DNA of 64,000 nt from Gimesia benthica (GCF_009720525.1 NZ_CP043930.1:7638001-7702000); one strand, 5' to 3'. Shown: positions 1-9,502, counted from the first letter of the stretch. Numbers and translations are program-made. The notes: generated from the sequence alone by a model not told the origin.

Positions 1-435
1 GGGGGCATCTCCACTCCCTGTATCGCCTGGTGGCCCGGCAAGGTCCCCGCGAACAGCATCAATCGCAGCCCCGCGCACATCATCGATCTTCTGCCCACCT
101 TTCTGGAAATCGCTCAGACCGAGTACCCCGAGTCTTACCAGGGACACGAACTGCTCCCCCTGGAAGGCACCAGCATGCTCAGCCTGCTCGCAGGGGAGCA
201 TAAAACACTGCACGATTCGCTGGCCTGGTACTGGTCCGGCAACCGCGCACTCAGACAGGGGCCCTGGAAGCTGGTCTGGGACAAAGGCGTCAAGCAATGG
301 GAGCTCTACGACATCAGTTCCGACCGCTGCGAAACCAACAACCTCGCGGATCAGCACCCCGAACGCGTCCAGCAGATGGCGCAAGACTGGTTCACCTGGG
401 CCAACAAAGTGGAGTTGAACACCAAGGCGAAATAG
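1..435 (+). CDS. Sulfatase, C-terminal part (5' end outside window)
   Basis: Frame 1 is open from the first base to the TAG at 433-435 and gives about 144 residues of a sulfatase C-terminus. Recognisable elements are the strand ISTPCIAWWPG, the HIIDLLPTFLE segment that follows the last catalytic-core strand in arylsulfatases, and the closing pattern RQGPWKLVW / WELYDI / CETNNLADQHPE typical of planctomycete arylsulfatases. The formylglycine motif and metal ligands lie upstream of the window. The family hydrolyses sulfate esters, usually in the periplasm; substrate cannot be judged from this part. Internal ATGs at 175 and later are not starts, because homology-like sequence runs through them from base 1. 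Confidence 0.88.
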   Translation, partial: GGISTPCIAWWPGKVPANSINRSPAHIIDLLPTFLEIAQTEYPESYQGHELLPLEGTSMLSLLAGEHKTLHDSLAWYWSGNRALRQGPWKLVWDKGVKQWELYDISSDRCETNNLADQHPERVQQMAQDWFTWANKVELNTKAK

Positions 436-566
436 CTGAGCTGGCAATCCGGAATGATGGGCGATCATCTTGCACTCCTTCTCCTGAGCGGAATGGCGCT
501 AGCCACCGGTAATTGAGCAAGACTTCGCTGTTGCGAACAGGAACAGCACCCATTCCACGCCCCACC

Positions 567-626
567 GGGTGTTCCCGGATAAAATCCGGGATTGCCGCAG
601 GCAACAGGAGGTCTCAGTGCAAACAG
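567..626 (+). repeat. Two-hairpin dispersed repeat, copy A
   Basis: Starts GGGTGTT, then hairpin 1 (CCCGGAT 574-580, loop AAA, ATCCGGG 584-590), then hairpin 2 (TTGCC 592-596, loop GCA, GGCAA 600-604), then the tail ACAGGAGGTCTCAG. Nearly identical to copy B at 1397. Strand is nominal, chosen so that the TCTCAG tail is downstream. Confidence 0.8.
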
Positions 627-1018
627 ACAATCCACATTCAACTCTCCCATCCCTTCCATCAAACACCACCTCACGAATCCTGTTAGACCCACATATTGTT
701 TAAAAAAATTAGCCGCAGGGCATTAGCCCCGGTTGAAACGACTTTGGTCTATGCCCTTCGAATTAAGCAACGCTACTTGGCACCTTGCCGCTCAACCAAC
801 TGAACTTCCCTCACCCACAACTGAATAAACTCACCTTGATCGGCTCCTGCTTCCCCGTATCCTGTTCCCAATCTGGCTCGCGCGCGAGACGGGAAAGAGA
901 CACCAGGCAGCAAAACGCACCAGTGCCCCACATCCACCTGAAAAACCATCGATTTTCACTTCCTGTTCACGGAAACATCCCGCAGCTGTTACCTGAATCC
1001 ACTTTTGACTCAGGGCAC

Positions 1019-1102
1019 AGCAGGACAGAAACAAGCCAGACCAGGACAAATTCCCGGACACTCCAGGACAAAATCCGGTCACATTGGGACAAAATTCTGT
1101 CT
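1019..1102 (+). repeat. Imperfect 21-bp tandem repeat, 4 units
   Basis: Four consecutive 21-base units at 1019, 1040, 1061 and 1082 share the core (C/G)(A/G)GGACA(A/G)A near the unit start and a C/T-rich end (for example GGACAAATTCCCGGACA and GGACAAAATCCGGTCA). Unit 3 contains GGACAAAATCCGG, close to the hairpin-1 core GGATAAAATCCGG of the neighbouring dispersed repeat. No gene spans it convincingly. Confidence 0.6.
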
Positions 1103-1396
1103 TGACTCCCCGACGCCGTTTCGCAAAATTAAAACCATCAATCATGATCGCAGGTACGATATCCATCACGAACTCCTCGAATGTCTGGAGATAAAAAGAG
1201 TTGTAGGGGAGGACCCATGTGTCCTCCCGCCAGTTCAAACGCCAGCCGCGAAAACAGCCAGTGGCCTGGTTCAATTACGGAGCTGACTACAACATCGATC
1301 AGCGACCGTCCCAAATCCAGAAAATCATACCGATCGGCGCACCCAGAGCCAGAGCAAGAATAACCAGCGCATATCCACCACCAGTAAAAGAAAAAA

Positions 1397-1458
1397 GGGT
1401 GGTCCCGGATAAAATCCGGGATTGCCGCAGGCAACAGGAAATCTCAGAGCAAGCACAC
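1397..1458 (+). repeat. Two-hairpin dispersed repeat, copy B
   Basis: Same build as copy A: GGGTGGT, hairpin 1 (CCCGGAT 1404-1410 / ATCCGGG 1414-1420), hairpin 2 (TTGCC 1422-1426 / GGCAA 1430-1434), tail ACAGGAAATCTCAGAGCAAGC. Confidence 0.8.
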
Positions 1459-1533
1459 TAAGTAAGAGAGATAATCCTCACCCTCTAATCGAGCAATTCA
1501 GTGTCATACCAAAGAATCAAAACAACGATCACC

Positions 1534-1594
1534 GGGTGGCCTCGAATGAAATTCGAGGTTGTCAAAGACAACAAGAGGTCTCAGAGTAAGCGTA
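1534..1594 (+). repeat. Two-hairpin dispersed repeat, copy C (diverged, stems covary)
   Basis: GGGTGG, hairpin 1 (CCTCGAAT 1540-1547, loop GAA, ATTCGAGG 1551-1558), hairpin 2 (TTGTC 1559-1563, loop AAA, GACAA 1567-1571), tail CAAGAGGTCTCAGAGTAAGC. Compared with copies A and B, changes on one arm of each stem are matched on the other arm (three pairs in hairpin 1, one in hairpin 2), so the structure is kept while the sequence differs. Confidence 0.8.
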
Positions 1595-1655
1595 CGCTGG
1601 ACGAGAGACAAACCTCACCTGCTGAGCTCAAATCCATTCAACTACGTTCACAACC

Positions 1656-2459
1656 TCAAGGCAGATCATCATACGTCAGCGTAGCCAACCCGATCTGCTG
1701 CGCATGTGCCAGAATCGCCTCCAACACCCGCGGCTGTAGATGATGTCCCGGCCCCTTGTCACTGATGTTGTGCGCATAAAAGATCACAATCTCACCCCGC
1801 TGCTGCGCATGATCCAGGGCATCTTTGATCTCCACCAGGTAATCGGGCCGCTTCTCCGTCCCCGCGTAATCGATGCCCGTGCCGATCAGACAACCGCGGT
1901 CGGCTATCTGGTCAACCGGCACATAAATCGATTTCAGATCCCGCATCCGCTGACCCGCAGTTAAACCGGTCCCACCCCGCAGATGTCGGAACGTTTTCAG
2001 CAGGGCCTGGTCAATCTCGGCATTCCGCGAACTGCTGGGATAAGCGAAGCAGGTCGGCGGAAAGCCGGCGTCCGTCATCCGTTTCACCGCCGGATCAATT
2101 TCATCCTTGAGGTAACGCTCCATGCCATGCGCACGCACATAGTCGACCGCCTTGCGATGCCTGGCCCCGTGACAGCCAATCGCATGTCCAGCCGCTTTGA
2201 GCTGTTTCAACGCATCGATCTGCTGCGGCGTCAATGTCTGAAAGTGGTCAACAAAGAAGGTCACCTGCGCATTGTATTTCTGGAATAACGGTATCTGTTT
2301 GACCCACTGATTCATATTCCGGTCGTCAAACGTCAGAACCACTCCTGCCTTGGGGAGTGCCTTGGGGGCTGGCTTCGCTTCTAACGCAGAACCGTTCTCC
2401 GCCGCCGTTGAAATCGAAGCAAACAGCAGCAGACAGAGCAGGGGAAGTAAAAATCGCAT
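1656..2459 (-). CDS. Secreted polysaccharide deacetylase family protein
   Basis: A 267-residue protein with a signal peptide (MRFLLPLLCLLLFASISTAA). It has the NodB-fold motifs: TFDD at residues 43-46 (catalytic base and metal aspartate), H97-x3-H101 in CHGARH (metal histidines) and FAYPSS near 138-143 (motif 3). The family removes N- or O-acetyl groups from carbohydrate polymers with a divalent metal. Motif 2 is HGARH instead of the common H(S/T)xxH, but both histidines are kept. Exported, so the likely target is cell-surface or environmental glycan. The next gene upstream on the same strand (ending 2507) is only about 48 bp away, so they may be co-transcribed. Confidence 0.85.
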   Translation of the reverse strand: MRFLLPLLCLLLFASISTAAENGSALEAKPAPKALPKAGVVLTFDDRNMNQWVKQIPLFQKYNAQVTFFVDHFQTLTPQQIDALKQLKAAGHAIGCHGARHRKAVDYVRAHGMERYLKDEIDPAVKRMTDAGFPPTCFAYPSSSRNAEIDQALLKTFRHLRGGTGLTAGQRMRDLKSIYVPVDQIADRGCLIGTGIDYAGTEKRPDYLVEIKDALDHAQQRGEIVIFYAHNISDKGPGHHLQPRVLEAILAHAQQIGLATLTYDDLP

Positions 2460-2506
2460 GGCAGGGCTTTTGAAAAGGAATACAAACTGGTTGAAGCTTT
2501 TGAGTG

Positions 2507-3295
2507 TTACTTATAGGTTGCTTTTTGCTTGAGCATCGCGGGAGTAACTTGAATTATACCCAGGTCATTCTCACCCGGCTTAATCTGGATCTTGATCCGA
2601 CCCTTCTGCCAGTCTTCCCGGGCAGCCAGATGGCCAGCCTGCTCGTGCCAGACGCGAAACTCCCATTCCCCGACAGGCAGATTCTTAATCTGAAATGCCC
2701 CCGTTTCATCGGAGATAGACACGTACGGATGGTCTAGAACCAGCAGGTAACCGGTTTCAAAGGGGTGAATATCACATTTGATTTGGATGGGAAGTAGTTC
2801 CGGGTATTCAAACGGAATGGTTTCTTTACGCCCCGGACCAATGGCAGCTATATCCGGACGCTGATTTTTGAGTGGAAATAATTGAGTTACGTGCACGCGG
2901 GGCGATTGATTGGAGAATACCAGCTTCTGATGTGGTTGCCACAGGGCGGTAGCATGCGGTTCGAAACGCTGGTTTCGATGTTCAATCACCACCAGGTTCG
3001 GCAGTTTTCGAAAGTCAGGGTGAATCCGTTCCGGTTTGAAATTTCGTGCTTTGAGATACACAAAGATATTCTTGATGCCACCCTGCGGTCCAACGACCAG
3101 TGACGGAGGCTCCGGGAACGGAGTCTTTTGTTGTTTCACAGGCGGGCCGGTGTAGACAAACTTACCTGATAGACTTCCCCACTCGGCTGCCTGCCCTGAC
3201 TGACTCTGTTGAGCAACCAGCCCCAGGATCAGCAGGCACCAGACGGAATCTTGGAGAACACGCAGCATGTTTCGGAACTTTCTCTGAGGGAACAT
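2507..3295 (-). CDS. Secreted protein with carboxypeptidase-regulatory/cupredoxin-like domain
   Basis: About 262 residues from the chosen ATG at 3295 (GGGAAG lies just upstream); starts at 3322 and 3268 are also possible, and all give the same hydrophobic export signal ending near GQAAEWG. The body looks like planctomycete periplasmic proteins with a cupredoxin-type half followed by a carboxypeptidase-regulatory-like beta sandwich: SNQSPRVHVT, IKCDIHPFETGY and ETGAFQIKNLPVGEWEFRVW. The CDIHP segment resembles the Cys/His strand of copper-binding cupredoxins, so metal binding is possible but not shown. No enzymatic motif is seen. It lies upstream of and co-directional with the deacetylase. Confidence 0.7.
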   Translation of the reverse strand: MFPQRKFRNMLRVLQDSVWCLLILGLVAQQSQSGQAAEWGSLSGKFVYTGPPVKQQKTPFPEPPSLVVGPQGGIKNIFVYLKARNFKPERIHPDFRKLPNLVVIEHRNQRFEPHATALWQPHQKLVFSNQSPRVHVTQLFPLKNQRPDIAAIGPGRKETIPFEYPELLPIQIKCDIHPFETGYLLVLDHPYVSISDETGAFQIKNLPVGEWEFRVWHEQAGHLAAREDWQKGRIKIQIKPGENDLGIIQVTPAMLKQKATYK

Positions 3296-3463
3296 GACTT
3301 CCCGGAAGGCAACGACTGTCATTTCACTTCCATATTAACGGATCGCAACACTGCTGGGAAACACAATTCTGATTTGCATCGGCGGTCCCACAGGTTAGAC
3401 TGGCAGATAGCAACATTTCTATTAATCCGTCGAATGAATCTTAATCGCGTAAGAGCGCAACGC

Positions 3464-4036
3464 ATGCAGGATATCACACACATCTTACAGGCCCTGGAAG
3501 CTGGAGATCTGGCAGCCACCGATCAATTGCTGCCTGTCGTCTATGCCGAACTCCAGCGACTGGCGCGACAGAAGCTCGCGCACGAAGCACCCGGCCAGAC
3601 CCTGACCGCAACCGCCCTGGTCCATGAAGCCTATCTGCGGCTGGTCGGACAGTCCGCGGAACAGGAGTGGGATCACCGGGGCCATTTCTTCGCAGCGGCA
3701 GCCGAGTCGATGCGGCGGATATTAATCGAAAATGCGCGACGCAAAAAACGACTCAAGCACGGCGGTGACCACGAGCGTGTCGATCTCCCTGAAATCTCAG
3801 CTCCGGCCCTCGAACAACCCGATGATCTGCTGGCCCTCGATGATGCGCTGACGCTCTTCGCCGAAGAGGACCCGCAGAAAGCAGAGCTCGTGAAGCTCCG
3901 CTATTTCGCTGGTCTCAGCGAACAGGAAGCGGCGGATGTGCTGGGCATCTCCCGGGCTACCGCGGCCCGGCATTGGGCTTATTCGCGTGCCTGGCTCTAT
4001 CACCAGATGCGGGGCGATACCGATCAACTCGTTTAA
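3464..4036 (+). CDS. ECF-type RNA polymerase sigma factor (TIGR02999-like)
   Basis: 190 residues from ATG 3464 (MQDITHILQALEAGD), which matches the usual start of this family; the frame is open further upstream (in-frame ATG at 3434) but the extra residues look non-coding. Region 2 includes LLPVVYAELQRLARQKL and TALVHEAYLRLVG; region 4 is the helix-turn-helix GLSEQEAADVLGISRATAARHW. This ECF group is abundant in planctomycetes and often sits next to Ser/Thr kinases, as here: the kinase gene starts 166 bp downstream on the same strand. No anti-sigma factor with a zinc motif is adjacent, so control by kinase phosphorylation or by expression is a reasonable inference. Confidence 0.9.
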   Translation: MQDITHILQALEAGDLAATDQLLPVVYAELQRLARQKLAHEAPGQTLTATALVHEAYLRLVGQSAEQEWDHRGHFFAAAAESMRRILIENARRKKRLKHGGDHERVDLPEISAPALEQPDDLLALDDALTLFAEEDPQKAELVKLRYFAGLSEQEAADVLGISRATAARHWAYSRAWLYHQMRGDTDQLV

Positions 4037-4202
4037 TTACAGCAGCTTAGGGCGATGTAAGTCGGCCCGCTTTCATTAAATCTGATGAAAATCGCGTTTT
4101 TTGATCGTGATGGTGAGGCGCCAGGCACCGTGCTGTCGCATGTAATGATAGAAGGGGACTGGCGTGGTTCCCGGGACGTAAGGTTTAACAGAAAACAGTC
4201 TC

Positions 4203-7200
4203 ATGTCTGATCCTGCTGCTGACAATCCGGAACCGGAACCCACGCGCGAGAATGTGAACCCGCAGTCGGTTGAGGGCCTCTTCCTGGCGGCACTCGAAAA
4301 GAAGACCCCGGCAGAACGGGCACAGTTTCTGGATGAAACCTGCGGCGAAGATCTCGAACAGCGTCGTCGTGTGGAAGCATTGCTCCTGGCCTATGACGAC
4401 GCGGGCAGCTTCCTGGAAAAGTCCCCCGTCGGTTCCGGCACAGCAGAGCCGCTGTCACTCGATTTTCTTACCCCTTCCGACGACCCGAACCTGTTAGGGA
4501 CCCTGGGAGACTACCAGGTTCAGGAAGTCATCGGGCAGGGGGGATGGGCATCGTCTTTCGGGCCCTGGATCCCAAACTCAATCGGATCGTCGCCATCAAG
4601 GTGATGTCCCCCCTCCTGGCCGTTAATCCCAATGCCCGCAAACGCTTCCTGCGGGAAGCACAGGCCGCCGCTGCAGTCAGCCATCCGCATATCGTCACCA
4701 TTCATGCCGTTGACGAAGCGACGCTCCCTTACCTGGTGATGGAATACGTGGTAGGACAGTCGCTCCAGGAAAAACTGGACAAAGTCGGTTCACTCAAAGT
4801 CACCGAAATACTCCGCATTGGCAATCAGATTGCCGAGGGGCTCGCCGCCGCTCACAAACAGGGATTGATTCACCGCGATATCAAACCCGCAAACATACTT
4901 CTGGAAAATGGAGTCGAACGGGTCAAGATTACCGATTTCGGTCTGGCCCGCGCCGTCGATGATGTCACGATCACGAGGACGGGCGAAGTCTCAGGCACTC
5001 CGCAGTACATGTCCCCCGAGCAGGCCTCGGGAGACCGCGTCGATCAGCGCAGCGATCTCTTCAGCCTGGGCGCGGTCATGTATGCCATGTGTACCGGCCG
5101 CTCTCCCTTCCGGGCCAGTAACCTGGCCGCCGTCGTCCGTCGCGTCTGTGATGACACACCCCGACCGATTCAGGAAGTCAACGAAGAGATCCCCGAGTGG
5201 TTGATCGAAATCATCGAATGCCTGCTGGAAAAACAGCCTGAACATCGCATTCAGACCGCAGCCGAAATCGCTGAACTGCTGGGAACGCACCTCGCCCGCC
5301 TGCAGCATCCGGGATACACACCGGAGGCACGTCCTCCCCGCGCTGCACGACCCGCGCCACGACAAAAGATCGATATCCCGCAGACACCACAACCCGTGGA
5401 AACGGTCGCGGACCTGGAACCGGAACTCAGGCATAAGACTCCCGGCAATCTGGTCGGGGGGATGCTGCTGGCAGTCGGCGTCGGAATCTTCCTGGCCTTT
5501 TCGTTGATGAGAACCGGTTCGCAACTTGAGGAAGTCCATTTGCTGGACAAAGTCGTCAAGGTCTCCGGCACGCTGGTGGCGATCATGGTGTTCTCCACAA
5601 TCATCTATCTGGTGCGGGGAACTGAAGGAAGGCGGCTTCCGACGACGACCTGGTTTCTCTGTCTCTCCTCGCTGAACCTGACGCTCTTCCTGTCATTCGT
5701 GCTCACCGTAATGGTCCGTACGAAGGTCTCCCTGCTGAACGTGGAACCCGACATGTACCAGGTTCTGCTGGCTTCGCTGATCGCATTGATCGGCGTCAGC
5801 GGATTCGCCGTCTATCAACTCTGGCGTTTTTACCAGTCACTGGAACCCGGCCAGTTCAATGCGATGCAGCAACGCGATGCCTGGCTGTTTACCGTCATGG
5901 GGATCGGAATCTGGGTGCTGCTGGTGCTCTGGAACTGGGCTGAAGCGACGGGAATCATACCTGCGATGATGTCGATCTCCAAGGATTGGCAGATGGTTCC
6001 GGTAATTGTACTCGCTGTGCTGGGAGGACTCTGTCTCAGCGTCGGTTTCTGGCTCGATCAGAACCTCAAAAAACGACTGGGACTTTCGGCTGAGGACGCG
6101 CTGGAATTCCCTGAAACGGTCATGGCCCCGCAGGGAACACGGGGATCGCAGTTCGACCGGATTGTGGTCGGCGTCGGTGCCGTCCTGCTGGTCCTGCCCC
6201 TGCTGATCTGGCTCTTCGGCATCTCTACCGGGCTGCATTTTACCTACAGTGTATCGGAGATGGTCCTGGTCTCATCCCTGTTTTTTGTGCCCGTCGGGCT
6301 GCTGGTCATGATCTGTGGGGCACAGAATCTGGTCGAACCGGACTCACGTGCGGAAAAGGTGCTGGATGGACTGTTTCTGCTGGCCTGTCTGTTTGCCGGT
6401 CCGGTTGGAATTCTACTCTACATTGCCCGCTATCTGAAACGGCGCGATGCACGTGCGGCAGGAACACTCGAGCAACAACCTGCCCCCGAAGGTGACCCGT
6501 TTGTCCAGGAGCAGCGGCGCTCCAATAAGCGGGTCATCATCGGCGTGCTGGTCGGCATCCTCTTGCTGTTAAGCTCGATTCTGGTGGTACAGATCTGGCG
6601 GCACCTGAATCCGACCGAGCAGGGCTTTATCTTGAGCTGGGGGCTGAATCTGGTCGTGGTCTCGGCGATGCTCATCGCTGCTTACTTTATTCGTCGCAAA
6701 GGGGCCGCTGCAGCGAAAAGGAATCCGTGGGTCTTCATGGAATGGGTGACGATCCTGGTGGCCTGCCTGATGTTACTCAGTCTCTTTCTGCCGACGCTGG
6801 GTAAACCGGAGCAGGATACGGTCACCCTGCAATACAGTGGGACCACTCCTATCAGCAATGTGATTGTGGAAGCCGACCGCTACTATCAGGTTCAATCCTG
6901 GCCTTATGAACTGATTGTGGAACCAGGCGTGCAATATATTAAAGTCACTTTCACCGCCTCGGGACAACTCGTCAAATTCACGAAAAAGATCGATAAACAG
7001 CCGGGAGAACCCTTGCTGGTCGATCTGACAAGCCAGATTGTCGCGATGACACGCAATTTACAGAAACCGACACCAGCAGCACCAGCAACACCAGAACCTC
7101 GCGGCCCGGGAGCCATTCTCATCAGCGGACAGACACCCTTTCTTCGTGCCGGTATCTTTCCCGTACATTCACCCGAAGGGGAAGCCATGATGGCAGGCGG

Positions 7201-8626
7201 TATGGAGATGGGCGGCGGAGATATGGGCATGGGGATGTTTGGTGGAGGCAGTGCAGCCCGAAATGTCTACGGCTTTGCAGACCGCTTTTTTACCCTGGAA
7301 CCGATGACACATGAGCTGCCTGCAGGCAAGTATCAAATCAGGGTCTCAAGTACGTTGGCTGGTTGGGTAGAGGAATACAGCACACCCCAGTACGATCTCG
7401 AAGAAGTGGAAGTCAAACCAGGCGAAATCGTCTCGGTAACCATCAAGTCGGATTATCGGAAACTGGCCGAAAATCACCCGGACTGGTCCCGGGGCGGACT
7501 CTTCAAATTTCACTGGTCGGAAAAAACGAGTCGCAACAGCCTCAAGATTTATACGCTCTCTCTACCCCAGGCCCTGGTCGTGCAGCAATTGTTACAGGCC
7601 TACGCAGACGGGAAACCGGATGTCGCTGAGTCGGCTCTGCTACAGGTCGTCGCAGAGAACATTAAGACGGAACCGCCCAAGACGCTGGCAGTGATTTTCA
7701 ACAACGGGCAGCACCCCGCCTGGAAATCGCTGATCATCCCCGGCAAGTCTACGGGAACCTGGCGGCTGACAGAACAGCAGCTGAACCAGCCAGTTCAGTC
7801 GATGGGCGGCGGTGGCTTGGGTGGCGGGACATTCGAAAACAATCGCACTCAGTCTCAGCAGCAGCAGACATCTCCAGAACAGAAACCGGGAACTCAGTCC
7901 TCACTCGGTCAGCAACCAGTCCAGGCGTCAAAGCCACGTGCCGCGCGAACTCCGTATAAAACGGTCGTCCTCTTTGGCAAAGACCCGGGTATGAGTATCG
8001 ATCTGGCCCCACTCAAGGCCGATTCCGGCACGCGGATTATGAAACGCGTGCAACGCGGCGCGAGTACCTTCGAAGTAACGCCGGGTGAGTACGCTGTCAC
8101 GGTCAGCACACAACTCGTCGGCTGGGCCAATAATGGACGGTCCGCACGCTATGTTGACTCAGAATTGAATGTGAAAGCAGATCAATCGATTGAGAAAACG
8201 CTGCACTATAATTTCCAGAAACTGGCGGAGAATCATCCGATCTGGAAAGCGGACGAGCGCTTCTACTTCCACTGGCCGAATCCCAAACAGGGCGTCGGTA
8301 TGGAATTCGACTTTTCAGCACAGCAGGCAAAAGTGGTTCAGGAACTGTTGAAACGATTCGCAGACGGTAAGCCCGATATTCCGGAAACAACGCTCCTCAA
8401 AATTTTTGGGAATGTCATCGAGTTGGATAAGTCGTCCGACAGCCAGTTAAAGTCACTAGAAGATATTTTCTCCGATATCAAGAACCCCGACTGGAAACAA
8501 CTGATCGTGCCGGGCCAGTCAGAGAAAACCTGGCGACTCGTCGATCCTGAATTTCAGCAGCGACAACAGGCTAAGTCACAAACTACTGAAAAAAGCATCG
8601 AGCCTGTGGGAGGGGGAGTAAAATGA
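4203..8626 (+). CDS. Multi-pass membrane Ser/Thr protein kinase, one-base frameshift
   Basis: Two frames make one protein of about 1474 residues. The first (from ATG 4203) ends the glycine loop as GYxxGQGG at 4542-4544; the kinase continues one base back at ATG 4544 as MGIVFRAL. The break is in a run of six G (4538-4543) where seven would keep the frame. Kinase features: AIK lysine about 133, HRDIKPAN about 224-231, DFG about 245, SPEQ in the activation segment. After it come about 12 hydrophobic segments (roughly 5450-6800), then an extracytoplasmic part with two copies of a domain of about 170-195 residues (7262-7772 and 7951-8542) sharing KLAENHP, ADGKPD and TWRL, and a Gly/Met-rich linker near 7190-7250. 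An N-terminal acidic region precedes the kinase. Probably a sensor or envelope-stress kinase linked to the upstream sigma factor (inference). May be intact in reality if the G run is an assembly error. Confidence 0.85.
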
Positions 8627-9021
8627 AAGATCTACTCACAACCGTCTCATCGATCTTCGTGATCCTGTTCAGCCTGTCAGTGCTGTTTCTGGCGGAACCC
8701 ACCGATGCCAGAACCGCCCTTTCTTCAGAGCAGCGGAATGAGATATCAGATCAGCCTCTTGGAAAATCGTCTCTGCTGTTTACGCGCGTGCAAGGGGTCA
8801 AAATTAAAAAAGGCGTTCTGATCTTTATGACGCTCGAAGAGGCAGGCTTGGAAGATCATTACTTCCCCCTGCGAGGTAAAAATGTGGTGCTCAGTCAGAC
8901 ACCGGACAAACAGCTTCCGGTCAACTCCATCCAGTTCACGGAAGAGAGCGAGAACTGTCTGCGGATCAATATTTGTCCGTCGATTCAGATCAACCTGCTC
9001 GAAGAACTCACAGCCCTCTAG
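8623..9021 (+). CDS. Small secreted protein of unknown function, coupled to the kinase
   Basis: 132 residues. Its ATG overlaps the kinase stop (ATGA, 8623-8626) and a GGGAGGGGG stretch just upstream provides a strong ribosome site, so translation is coupled to the kinase. An N-terminal hydrophobic segment (SSIFVILFSLSVLFLAEP) looks like a signal peptide or anchor; the rest is a small soluble domain of about 100 residues with two cysteines near the end (ENCLRINICPS). I recognise no family. Its position suggests a periplasmic partner of the kinase's external duplicated domain, which is inference only. Confidence 0.72.
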   Translation: MKDLLTTVSSIFVILFSLSVLFLAEPTDARTALSSEQRNEISDQPLGKSSLLFTRVQGVKIKKGVLIFMTLEEAGLEDHYFPLRGKNVVLSQTPDKQLPVNSIQFTEESENCLRINICPSIQINLLEELTAL

Positions 9022-9041
9022 TCGGCTGTCGAAAGATCCGT

Positions 9042-9434
9042 TCACTTAAACGGCATCAGTTCTGTTTCGTCCTGAATGTCGAGGAAAAAATCATCAGTAT
9101 CCTCCAGGGAGAGCCCCGGGTCGAATTCGAAGTTGAGTTCCCAGTCGGGCAGCAGGCGGATGCCGGGAGCGAGTGTGTCCTGCATCACTCCATCCTCTGC
9201 ATGTGCATAACCCAGCAGATGCCCCAGTTCGTGGAAGAGTACCGTCTGCAGATCGAAACGGCCGTCCGCATCACTGCCGGGCAACGCGATGAGGCTCAGG
9301 TCGCTGTCATACACGAAGTTAAAATCAGCAGCAGGACTTCCTTCCAGATACCAGCCATAGCCCGCTGCATCCACATTAATATAGATTGTGCCGCCAGCGA
9401 CCCGGCCCAGCGCGTCTCCCTCCAGATCGACCAT
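9042..9434 (-). CDS. Matrixin-like metalloprotease fragment (C-terminal remnant)
   Basis: 130 residues from ATG 9434, but recognisable sequence (DILIRILDVTTVQ) extends upstream in frame to a stop at 9489-9491, so the ATG is not a natural domain boundary. It contains the extended zinc motif HELGHLLGYAH, followed by EDGVMQD where metzincins place the Met-turn. In planctomycetes this block is the C-terminal end of very large surface proteins with repeated adhesion domains. It has no signal peptide of its own. The Calx-beta fragment directly upstream in another frame carries the matching N-terminus, so both are best read as pieces of one gene that lost its middle by deletion. Confidence 0.6.
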   Translation of the reverse strand: MVDLEGDALGRVAGGTIYINVDAAGYGWYLEGSPAADFNFVYDSDLSLIALPGSDADGRFDLQTVLFHELGHLLGYAHAEDGVMQDTLAPGIRLLPDWELNFEFDPGLSLEDTDDFFLDIQDETELMPFK

Positions 9435-9502
9435 TTGAACTGTCGTGACATCCAGAATCCTGATTAGAATATCAAGTTCTGGTTCCGGTTAAGGGGGCAA
9501 GG

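Larger units (their letters stand above)
436..1655. other. Non-coding region with structured repeats
   Basis: About 1.2 kb without a convincing gene. It holds three copies of a two-hairpin repeat (near 567, 1397 and 1534) and a 21-bp tandem repeat (1019-1102), listed separately. Short ORFs here have no start signals and several arise simply because the repeat is open in one frame. The rest, including 630-1018 and 1103-1396, shows nothing I recognise. Confidence 0.6.

Noticed and set aside
392..604. Short minus-strand frames starting MPAAIPDFIR (also at 1138-1434)
   Set aside because: They are translations of the two-hairpin repeat itself; the repeated peptide comes from the repeat, not from conserved genes, and there is no ribosome site.
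4991..5539. Long minus-strand frame opposite the kinase gene (182 codons)
   Set aside because: Antisense shadow of the high-GC kinase coding sequence; the kinase motifs are on the plus strand.
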